NCBI GenBank assembly: GCA_029260755.1
Contig: JAJDCQ010000222.1
Coordinates: forward strand, 1 to 64,000
From: Planctomycetota bacterium
GTDB lineage: Bacteria; Planctomycetota; J058; JAJDCQ01
Reading direction: 5' to 3'
Length of the DNA stretch: 64,000 nt
The notes beneath the pieces are model-generated. The model ran no database searches, was not told where the DNA came from, and was given only the letters and a program-made list of their open reading frames with translations. The translations under genes and the position numbers were made by a program. Of this stretch, positions 17,578-24,088 are shown piece after piece (positions within the stretch are counted from its first letter, which is position 1; every line of letters starts with the position of its first letter).

Positions 17578-18474
17578 TCAGCCCGCGACGGGGACGAGGC
17601 GGACCGGCCGGCGGTCGAGCTCCTCGTCCGCCGCCCACTCGTAGAGGATCCACGCCTCGCCGTCGGGCTGGGCGACGCGGTGCTCGCTGCCCGGTCCGAG
17701 GGTGACCCAGCGATCCGCCCCGACCGCGTCGCCCCGGCGATCGACGAAGACCGCCCGGACGCGGAGCGGGACCGTCCCGCGGTTCACGAGCCGATGCCCC
17801 GCGAAGCGATCCGAGCGGAGCGGTCCCTCGACCTCGAAGCCGACGGCGGCGTCGGGGAGCTCGTCGCGAATGTGTGGCAGAAGCCGGCGCAGCGCCGTCG
17901 CGAGGCTGCGCGGGGAGTCGACGCGGAGCCGCTCCTCGACCGAGAGGAGGTGCGCCTGGATTCGGAGCCGCTCCTCCTCGAGCTTCCTCTTGCGCTCGCG
18001 CTCGAGATGCTCGTAGGTCGGCTGGATCAAGGCGCACTCGGCCTGGGTGAGGCCCGAGCGGAGGACCCAGTCGATGAGCGCCCCGTCCTTCACATCGGCG
18101 ACCCGCACCTGGTTGTCCGCCTTCGCGATCGCGGCGACGACCTCGCCGAGGCCGTCGGCGTGCATCAGCTCGCCGACGGCGCACCGCGTGCCGGCGGCGT
18201 CGACGAAGTAGGGCGTCCGCTCGTAGAAGTCGAGGTTCGCGGGGAACGTGCCCCGCTCGGCGTAGGCGTGGAGACGATCGAGATGGACGGCCCGCCGCTC
18301 GGCGAGCTCGAGATAGCGAGCGGCGAGGCCGCCTCCTCCGACATCGGGGCCGCCGGCGGCAGCTCCGTCGTCGGCCGGCGATCGAGGCGTCCCGAAGAGC
18401 GGTGAAAGGAACAACGCGGCGGTCGCGACGACCATCATCGAGACGGCCGCGCGAGCAATCGTCGTGGCGTTCAT
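17578..18474 (-). CDS. Secreted protein with conserved FVDAAGTRCAVGELMHADG motif, unknown function
   Basis: ATG 18474 gives 298 residues with an N-terminal hydrophobic segment (~7-25) that is a signal peptide or anchor. The segment RTPYFVDAAGTRCAVGELM (residues ~85-105), with a single Cys followed by a His, resembles a motif I have seen in secreted proteins of unknown function from Planctomycetota, Verrucomicrobiota and Bacteroidota; this is memory, not a search. A basic coiled coil follows (EHLERERKRKLEEERLR), then a C-terminal beta domain resembling an Ig-like fold (RFAGHRLVNRGTVPLRVRAV). It is co-transcribed with the 1145-residue protein gene. Upstream lies 506 bp of repeats. Confidence 0.75.
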   Translation of the reverse strand: MNATTIARAAVSMMVVATAALFLSPLFGTPRSPADDGAAAGGPDVGGGGLAARYLELAERRAVHLDRLHAYAERGTFPANLDFYERTPYFVDAAGTRCAVGELMHADGLGEVVAAIAKADNQVRVADVKDGALIDWVLRSGLTQAECALIQPTYEHLERERKRKLEEERLRIQAHLLSVEERLRVDSPRSLATALRRLLPHIRDELPDAAVGFEVEGPLRSDRFAGHRLVNRGTVPLRVRAVFVDRRGDAVGADRWVTLGPGSEHRVAQPDGEAWILYEWAADEELDRRPVRLVPVAG

Positions 18475-18593
18475 GGCAGGTCCCCCGTTTCTCTCTCGTC
18501 CAGTCAGACGACGGTCGAGGGTCCGAGGTTCCCGGTCGACTCCGGCCGGCCCGACCGTCTCGGAGATTCCTGCCGCCGTTCCAGGAACGACGA

Positions 18594-18721
18594 ATCTCAC
18601 GCAGAGCCGCAGAGACGCAGAGCAGCCAGCTCGGAGCACCGGGGGCTCAGACGGAGTCGAACCCGATTTGCGACAGGGTGTTGGAGGAGATGCTCTGCGT
18701 CTTCGCGTCTCTGCGTGAGAT
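18594..18721. repeat. Type A repeat (variant GCAGAGAC units), inverted arms
   Basis: Left arm AATCTCACGCAGAGCCGCAG faces right arm GCGTCTCTGCGTGAGATT with about 70 bp between. It is the type A plan (CTCACG, 8-bp units, CGTGAG) with GCAGAG in place of GCAAAG. A palindrome GTTCCAGGAAC lies just outside (18578-18588), as at other type A copies. Confidence 0.7.
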
Positions 18722-18810
18722 TGATGAGCGGCGCAGTTCCAATAACAGGAGTCTCGGGCGGAGCACCAGGACGCGGGACGCGTCGGCAATGGCTCGGCGA
18801 CGCCCGAATC

Positions 18811-18897
18811 AATCCGAGTAATCCGCGAAATCCGCGGTTCGGTCTCTTTCAGCGTTGAACCCATTAGGAACCGCGGATTACGCGGACTACGCGGATT
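18811..18897. repeat. Type B repeat, inverted 9-bp-unit arms
   Basis: Left arm (18811-18840, AATCCGAGTAATCCGCGAAA...) and right arm (18868-18897, GAACCGCGGATTACGCGG...) are inverted copies built from the 9-bp unit CGCGGATTA, with 27 bp between. With the adjacent type A element it fills most of the gap 18475-18980; the remainder shows nothing else. Confidence 0.75.
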
Positions 18898-18980
18898 GCG
18901 AGTTGCCGGCGCGCAGTTCATTGCCGACGCGGGTGCGCGCGTTCCAAGGAACGGGAAGCTCACGCCGAGGCGCGAGCGGC

Positions 18981-20054
18981 TCAGGGCCAGCGACGCTCGA
19001 TCGTGTAACGCCCGCGGAGCTCGACGAGGACCTCGTTCGTCTCGGCGGCGGTCGGCTCGGCCGTGGCGAGCTCGGCGGCGAGGGCGGCGCGCACCTCCTC
19101 GAACGGCTTACCGGCCGGGATCTTCTTCAGCACCTGAACGATGTGAAAGCCGCGCGCGCCGCGGACGACGTTCGGAACCAGCCCCGCGCCCGACGACGCG
19201 AACGCCGGTTCGACCAGGGCGGGCCACGCGCCCTCGAGCTGGCGGCGCGTCACCGTTCCGATGAGGCCGAGGCGCTTCGCGCTCGCCCGGTCGGCGCTCT
19301 CGCCCTCGGCGATCTTGCCGAAGTCCGCGCCGAGGCGGACCTTGTCGAGGGCGGCCTTCGCCCTCTCCTCGGCGCGGCGAAGCTCGTCCTTGCTCGCGCC
19401 GTCGGGCACCGCCCACAGCGCATGACGGAGCTCGATCTTCGGCCCGTAACGGTCGTCCCACGCCTGGCGGAGACCCTCCTCGCTGCTGCGGCGCCGCCGC
19501 GTCAGCTCGATCACCAGGAGCGCCACCTCGGCGTTGTTGCGCAGGATCGCCCGATACCCGGGCAGGTCGAGGCTCTGCCTCGCGAGCTGCTCGGCGAGCC
19601 GGTCCTCGCCGCCGGCCGCCGCCGCGTAGCGATCGAGCTCGGCGCTCGCCCAGCGATCCGCCTCGTCGGAGGTCACCTCGAGCCCGACGCGCCGCGCCTC
19701 CTGGCGGACGAGCGCCTCGTTCAGGAACGTCTCGAGGTAGGCGCGGCCGTAGGCGCGGAGACACGCCTCCGAGAGGTCGCGGCGGGTGAGCGGCTCTCCG
19801 TCGATCGTCGCGATGATCGCCCGATCGAGCTCGCGGTCGGCGCCGTCGGTCGCGAGGCGCGCCCGGAGCGCCGCGTTCTCCGCCTCGAGGGCGGCGACCC
19901 GGGCGGCGAGGGCGGCCGCCTGGTCTCCGCCGTCCTGGGCGCGGGCCGTCCCGGCCCGGGGCAGGACGGACGGCAGGGCGAAGAGGACGAGCCCGCCGAC
20001 GCCCGCGAGCACGGCCAGCAGCGCCGCGCGCGCGCCGGAGGCACGGGGCGGCAT
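18981..20054 (-). CDS. Exported SurA/PpiC-type peptidyl-prolyl isomerase
   Basis: This encodes 357 residues. The ATG overlaps the galE stop by one base (TGATG), so the two genes are translationally coupled and the start is firm. Residues ~10-40 are a signal or anchor; a short coiled coil (AALAARVAALEAENAALRARL) follows, then a SurA-N-like helical region (IATIDGEPLTRRDLSEACL) and a PpiC domain near residues 205-310 (LRHALWAV...GADFGKIAEGES...RGFHIVQVLKK). It probably helps fold exported proteins. Coupling to a sugar epimerase hints at a shared role in making or exporting envelope components. Confidence 0.82.
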   Translation of the reverse strand: MPPRASGARAALLAVLAGVGGLVLFALPSVLPRAGTARAQDGGDQAAALAARVAALEAENAALRARLATDGADRELDRAIIATIDGEPLTRRDLSEACLRAYGRAYLETFLNEALVRQEARRVGLEVTSDEADRWASAELDRYAAAAGGEDRLAEQLARQSLDLPGYRAILRNNAEVALLVIELTRRRRSSEEGLRQAWDDRYGPKIELRHALWAVPDGASKDELRRAEERAKAALDKVRLGADFGKIAEGESADRASAKRLGLIGTVTRRQLEGAWPALVEPAFASSGAGLVPNVVRGARGFHIVQVLKKIPAGKPFEEVRAALAAELATAEPTAAETNEVLVELRGRYTIERRWP

Positions 20055-21409
20055 CACCGCCTCGCGGTCGTGTTCATCTGGCGGAGCGTGTCGATGAGCT
20101 GCGTGCTGTCGATCGCGCCCATCTCGAGCAGGATGATCCCGAGGAGCTTGTGGCTCTCGCCCGCCGCGCTCCGCTTGCGCTGCAGATCGAGCGCGGTCGT
20201 GAGCGCGTCCTCGGTGATGAAACCGCGGCGCCGCGCCATCTCGCCGAAGCGCGGGCTCCGACGCATCGCCGTCACCCGCCCGCTCCCCGAGCTGCGCAGC
20301 CGGCCGCTGTCGCGCGGCGCGCGGAGCCGACCGGGGTCGCTCGCCGAGACGGCGACCCGCGCGCTCGGCCGCGCCGTCCGGCCCCCGTTGCCGTCGACGG
20401 CCCGCAGGCGCGAGCTGGCCGAGCGATCCTCGCGCTGGGTCCACGCCCACGCGCTCTGAACGATCTCCTCGAGGGCCGACCGCGTCGCGGTGAAGCCGAG
20501 CTCCTGACGCGCCTCGGTCGGATCGGCGACGAGCGAGGCCGGGTCGCCGACCCGACGCTGGCGCTCGACGACGTCGAGCGACGTCCCGCAGGTCGAGTCG
20601 ACGCACGAGACGACCTCGCGAACGCTCGTCGGCGTCCCCGTGCCGACGTTGAAGACGTCGGTCTCGCCGTCGCCGGCGATCCCGGTCCGCTCGAGGGCGA
20701 GGAGATGCGCCCGGGCGACGTCCATCACGTGGACGTAGTCGCGGACGGCGCTCCCGTCCTCGGTCGAGTAGTCGGTCCCGAAGACCTCGACGCCGCCGCC
20801 GCCGTGCGCCGCGACCTCGAGGAGGCGCGGGATCAGGTGCGTCTCGATCGCGTGGTCCTCGCCGATCCCGGCGTCGACGTTCGAGCCGCCGACGTTGAAG
20901 ACGCGCAGGATGACCGCGCGTCCGCCGTAGGCGCGGATGTGGTCGCGGAGCGCGTCCTCGAGGGCCGCCTTGGTGCGCCCGTAGACGCTGACGGCGTTCG
21001 AGGCGCTCCGCTCGGAGATCGTCCCGGTGCCGCCGGGGTTGCCGTAGACCGCCGCGCTCGAGGTGAACACGAATCGGCGAAGGCCCGCCTCGCGGCACGC
21101 GTCCAGGAGGTTGAGGCCGCCCGACACGTTGATGCCCCAGGCCTGCTCGGGGGCGCGCTCGCACTCGGGCACGAGCGGGAACGCGGCCAGATGGCAGACG
21201 GCCTCGAAGCCCTTGCCGACGACGACGCGCCTGGCGGCGTCGGGGTCGCGGAGGTCGACCTCCTCGAGGGTCGCGTCGAGCCGCTCGACGGTCGAGCGGT
21301 GACCGGTCGAGAGGTCGTCGAGGATGACGACCTCGTGGCCGGCCTGCTGGAGGGTCCAGACGACGTGACTGCCGACGTAGCCGGCTCCGCCGGTGACGAG
21401 AACCTTCAT
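20054..21409 (-). CDS. galE: UDP-glucose 4-epimerase with C-terminal MshEN-like domain
   Basis: ATG 21409 begins MKVLVTGGAGYVGSH, the NAD-binding Rossmann motif; product 451 residues, over 100 longer than GalE. The epimerase part (1-~330) has the catalytic Ser segment FTSSAAVYGN and YGRTK (YxxxK). It interconverts UDP-glucose and UDP-galactose for surface polysaccharides. After a ~45-residue basic linker, residues 387-410 and 422-445 match the 24-residue MshEN pattern (R-F-G..., G at 10, L at 17, A-L at 20-21, Q at 24), the cyclic-di-GMP-binding motif pair of type II secretion/pilus ATPases. The same motifs open the kinase at 29711. The second copy has Met for the final Gln. Coupled to the downstream PpiC gene. 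Confidence 0.88.
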   Translation of the reverse strand: MKVLVTGGAGYVGSHVVWTLQQAGHEVVILDDLSTGHRSTVERLDATLEEVDLRDPDAARRVVVGKGFEAVCHLAAFPLVPECERAPEQAWGINVSGGLNLLDACREAGLRRFVFTSSAAVYGNPGGTGTISERSASNAVSVYGRTKAALEDALRDHIRAYGGRAVILRVFNVGGSNVDAGIGEDHAIETHLIPRLLEVAAHGGGGVEVFGTDYSTEDGSAVRDYVHVMDVARAHLLALERTGIAGDGETDVFNVGTGTPTSVREVVSCVDSTCGTSLDVVERQRRVGDPASLVADPTEARQELGFTATRSALEEIVQSAWAWTQREDRSASSRLRAVDGNGGRTARPSARVAVSASDPGRLRAPRDSGRLRSSGSGRVTAMRRSPRFGEMARRRGFITEDALTTALDLQRKRSAAGESHKLLGIILLEMGAIDSTQLIDTLRQMNTTARR

Positions 21410-21496
21410 GAGCCCCCCCGGCTCGCCCGAGCGGGCGAGGTACGACATTGGTGGATGAGCTAGCAATCCTGTGGCCGCCGGACGGCGACGGCGCGT

Positions 21497-21526
21497 ATCG
21501 TAGCCAGCCACCGTTCGGCATGTCAA
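21497..21526 (-). promoter_or_regulatory. Candidate sigma70-type promoter for galE
   Basis: On the minus strand, TTGACA (21526-21521, perfect consensus) and TACGAT (21502-21497) are 18 bp apart, about 88 bp before the galE ATG. It is back to back with the aspS promoter. Confidence 0.55.
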
Positions 21527-21530
21527 CGAC

Positions 21531-21558
21531 TTGCCGCCGGGGAACGCGCCGATAGAAT
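21531..21558 (+). promoter_or_regulatory. Candidate sigma70-type promoter for aspS
   Basis: TTGCCG (21531-21536) and TAGAAT (21553-21558) are 16 bp apart and 40 bp upstream of the aspS GTG. The -35 boxes of this promoter and the galE promoter are only 4 bp apart, so the two could compete. Confidence 0.5.
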
Positions 21559-21598
21559 CTCGCCTTCGCGCTCCGCGAACCAGAACGGAGAACCAGTC

Positions 21599-23476
21599 GT
21601 GTCCGACGAGACCACGCTCTACCGAACCGCCACCCGCACCCACACCTGCGGCGAGCTTCGAGCCGCCGACGAGGGCGGCGACGTCGTCCTCTGCGGCTGG
21701 GTCGACCGCCGCCGCGATCAGGGCGGGATCCTGTTCGTCGATCTCCGCGACCGCTACGGCCGGGTGCAGATCGTGGTGAGCGTCGATGACTCGCCCGAGG
21801 CCCACGCGACCTCCGAGGGGCTGAGCCTCGAGGATGTCGTCCGGGTCGAGGGCCGGGTGCGGCTCCGCCCCGAGGGGACGCGCAACCCGAAGCTCGGCAC
21901 CGGCGACGTCGAGGTCGTGGTGAAGGGCATCTCGATCCTCGGCAAGAGCGACCCGATCCCGTTCGAGGTGAGCGCGACGGCGAGCAGCGAGGTCGGCCTC
22001 GAGACGCGGCTCCGCCACCGCGTCGTCGACCTGCGCCGCCCGCTCGTCCAGGAGCGCTTCCTCATCCGGCACAAGGTGACGAGCGCCTGCCGCCGCGCGC
22101 TCGAGCGCCACGACTTCGTCGACATCGAGACGCCGACCCTCACCCGAAGCACGCCCGAGGGCGCCCGCGACTTCGTCGTCCCGAACCGGCGCCAGCCGGG
22201 GACCTTCTATGCCCTGCCGCAGAGCCCGCAGCTCTTCAAGCAGCTGTTGATGGTCGCCGGCTTCGACCGCTACTTCCAGGTCGTGAAGTGCTTCCGGGAC
22301 GAGGACATGCGCGCCGACCGCCAGCCCGAGTTCACCCAGCTCGACATGGAGATGGCGTTCGTCGAGGCGCAGGACGTCCAGAACGTCGTCGAGGACCTCC
22401 TCGCCGACGTCTTCCGGGCGACCCGCGGCGTCGAGATCGAGCGGCCGTTCCGGCGGCTTCCGTACGCCGAGGCGATGAGCCGCTACGGCAGCGACAAGCC
22501 CGACCTCCGGTTCGGCCTCGAGATCCAGGAGGTCAGCGCGATCGTCGCCAGGAGCGGCTTCGGCGTGTTCACCGGCACGATCGAGCGAGGCGGGATCGTC
22601 GGCGCCATCAGGATCGAGGGCGGCGCGAAGCAGTTCACCCGCAAGGACCTCGACAAGCTGCCCGAGGTGGTGAAGGACGCGGGCGCCAAGGGCGTCGCGT
22701 GGGCGAAGGTCGAGGCCGGCCCGGCCGAGGCGCCCGACGAAGGCGGCAAGATCACCGGCCCCCTCAACAAGCACGTCACCGGCGAGGTGCGGAAAGAGCT
22801 CCTCGAGGCGGTCGGCGCCGGCACCGGCGACCTCGTTCTGTTCATCGCGGACCAGACCTCGACCGCCCAGAACGCCCTCGGCGTCCTCCGGAACCACCTC
22901 GGCGAGAAGCTCGAGCTCATCGACCCGGACGCGCTCGCGTTCTGCTGGGTCGTCGACTTCCCGCTGTTCGAGGTGTTCGAGGACGACGATGGCCAGCCCC
23001 AGCACGCGCCGATGCACCACCCGTTCACGATGCCGGTCGACGAGGACATCCCGCTCCTCGCCGAGGAGCGCTGGAGCACGCTCGAGAACAAGGGCGTGAT
23101 CCGGGCGAAGGCTTACGATGTGGTGCTCAACGGGATGGAGCTCGGCGGGGGCAGCATCCGAATCCACGATCGGGAGCTCCAGGCGCGGATCTTCTCGCTC
23201 CTGGGGATCAGCGACGAGCTCGCCGAGGACAAGTTCGGGTTCCTCCTCCGGGCGTTCCGCTACGGGGCGCCGCCGCACGGCGGGATCGCGCTGGGGATCG
23301 ATCGCCTCGTCCAGCTCGTGTTGAAGCTCAAGAGCATCCAGGACGTGATCGCCTTCCCCAAGACCCACGGCGGGTCGTGCCTCCTGACCGGCGCGCCGGC
23401 CGAGATCGACGGGACGCAGCTCACCGAGCTCGCCCTGAAGATCCAGGCCCCGCCGGCCAGGGAGAAAGAGGCCTGA
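21599..23476 (+). CDS. aspS: Aspartyl-tRNA synthetase, bacterial type
   Basis: This encodes 625 residues from GTG 21599 with GGAG upstream. Domains in order: OB-fold anticodon-binding domain (~20-110, CGWVDRRRDQGGILFVDLRD), class II catalytic core with motif 2 (FRDEDMRADRQPEFTQLDME, ~231-250), the bacterial GAD insertion (~300-425) and motif 3 (GIALGIDRLV). It charges tRNA-Asp. Whether it is also able to make Asp-tRNA-Asn depends on gatCAB or asnS elsewhere and cannot be judged here. It stands alone on its promoter; a hairpin and a structured repeat follow before thrS. Confidence 0.95.
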   Translation: MSDETTLYRTATRTHTCGELRAADEGGDVVLCGWVDRRRDQGGILFVDLRDRYGRVQIVVSVDDSPEAHATSEGLSLEDVVRVEGRVRLRPEGTRNPKLGTGDVEVVVKGISILGKSDPIPFEVSATASSEVGLETRLRHRVVDLRRPLVQERFLIRHKVTSACRRALERHDFVDIETPTLTRSTPEGARDFVVPNRRQPGTFYALPQSPQLFKQLLMVAGFDRYFQVVKCFRDEDMRADRQPEFTQLDMEMAFVEAQDVQNVVEDLLADVFRATRGVEIERPFRRLPYAEAMSRYGSDKPDLRFGLEIQEVSAIVARSGFGVFTGTIERGGIVGAIRIEGGAKQFTRKDLDKLPEVVKDAGAKGVAWAKVEAGPAEAPDEGGKITGPLNKHVTGEVRKELLEAVGAGTGDLVLFIADQTSTAQNALGVLRNHLGEKLELIDPDALAFCWVVDFPLFEVFEDDDGQPQHAPMHHPFTMPVDEDIPLLAEERWSTLENKGVIRAKAYDVVLNGMELGGGSIRIHDRELQARIFSLLGISDELAEDKFGFLLRAFRYGAPPHGGIALGIDRLVQLVLKLKSIQDVIAFPKTHGGSCLLTGAPAEIDGTQLTELALKIQAPPAREKEA

Positions 23477-23499
23477 GCATCGACCGAGCCGAGGGCCCC

Positions 23500-23559
23500 G
23501 GTCGTTTCGCCGGCCGAAGAGCCCGCAGCCGCCGAGAGCGCCCGTCCGGCGAAACGACC
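23500..23559. terminator. Inverted repeat downstream of aspS, possible terminator
   Basis: GGTCGTTTCGCCGG (23500-23513) and CCGGCGAAACGACC (23546-23559) are perfect 14-bp inverted arms with 32 bp between. No T-run follows, so if it stops transcription it does so by a factor-dependent or roadblock mechanism. The position just past the aspS stop is the main support. Confidence 0.4.
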
Positions 23560-23576
23560 CGCGAGCCGGAACCGAG

Positions 23577-23741
23577 CGAGTCCCGGAGAAGACCTCCCCG
23601 AGGAACGAGGGGAGGTCTTCGGAGGAAGCGAGTGAGAACCGGGCAGATGACGGCGAGGGGCGCCGCCAGGAACCGGACGAGATCAGCAGCGGGATCGCCG
23701 GCGCTCCTCGCCGACATCTGCCCCGTCATCGCTGCCATCCC
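23577..23741 (+). repeat. Structured repeat element, copy 2 (two-hairpin; conserved loop)
   Basis: CGAGTCCCG, then P1 with 12-bp perfect stem GAAGACCTCCCC/GGGGAGGTCTTC around the loop GAGGAACGA (23600-23608), spacer GGAGGAAGCGAG, P2 with 25-bp arms 23641-23665 and 23699-23723 (one A.A mismatch and one G-T pair), tail CGTCATCGCTGCCATCCC. P1 stems differ wholly from those of copy 1 (3733-3933) yet both pair, and the loop is identical. It lies between aspS and thrS in their orientation. Confidence 0.75.
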
Positions 23742-23809
23742 CACATCCCGGCCCCGCACCGGGGGTCGGGATGCCCCCCATGCGCTCTCCGGAGCGGATT
23801 GGGGGAAAC

Positions 23810-23839
23810 TTGCATCCCCGTTCCGGAGTCCTGCATAAT
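23810..23839 (+). promoter_or_regulatory. Candidate sigma70-type promoter for the thrS operon
   Basis: TTGCAT (23810-23815) and CATAAT (23834-23839) are 18 bp apart in an unusually AT-rich patch. Transcription from here would give a leader of about 240 nt before thrS, and would leave the structured repeat upstream of the transcript. Confidence 0.55.
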
Positions 23840-23898
23840 TGGCGGGCCCCGAGATGTACCGACGGTATACCGACGGGCCGCTTGCCTCACGGAGACGC

Positions 23899-24075
23899 AT
23901 GACCGCGCCGGACGAAGCTCACGCCCTGACCGATCTCGACACGCGAACGCCGCGTCTCGATCGTCGCTCGACCTCGTCGGTCGAGCCGGGCTCTTCGTTC
24001 GTCGAGAGCTCCCTCTCCCAGGGACTCGTGACCGCGCGCGCGGATGTCTCCACCCCGACCGTACCGCCCGTATGA
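23899..24075 (+). CDS. Possible 58-residue leader ORF ahead of thrS
   Basis: ATG 23899 has a good ribosome site (ACGGAGACGC), whereas thrS itself has none that I can see. The frame encodes 58 residues rich in Ser and Thr (eight Thr) and stops 13 bp before the thrS ATG, a spacing suited to translational coupling. No homologue is recognisable and GC-rich DNA produces chance frames easily, so it is a candidate only. It lies inside the predicted leader of the thrS operon. Confidence 0.25.
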   Translation: MTAPDEAHALTDLDTRTPRLDRRSTSSVEPGSSFVESSLSQGLVTARADVSTPTVPPV

Positions 24076-24088
24076 TCCTCGCCACCTC

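Noticed and set aside
18594..18721. CRISPR array
   Set aside because: The short repeated units are contiguous 8-mers without unique spacers, and no cas gene is present.
23577..23741. T-box or other known riboswitch for thrS
   Set aside because: The T-box consensus, specifier loop and a terminator before thrS are missing, and a promoter candidate lies downstream.
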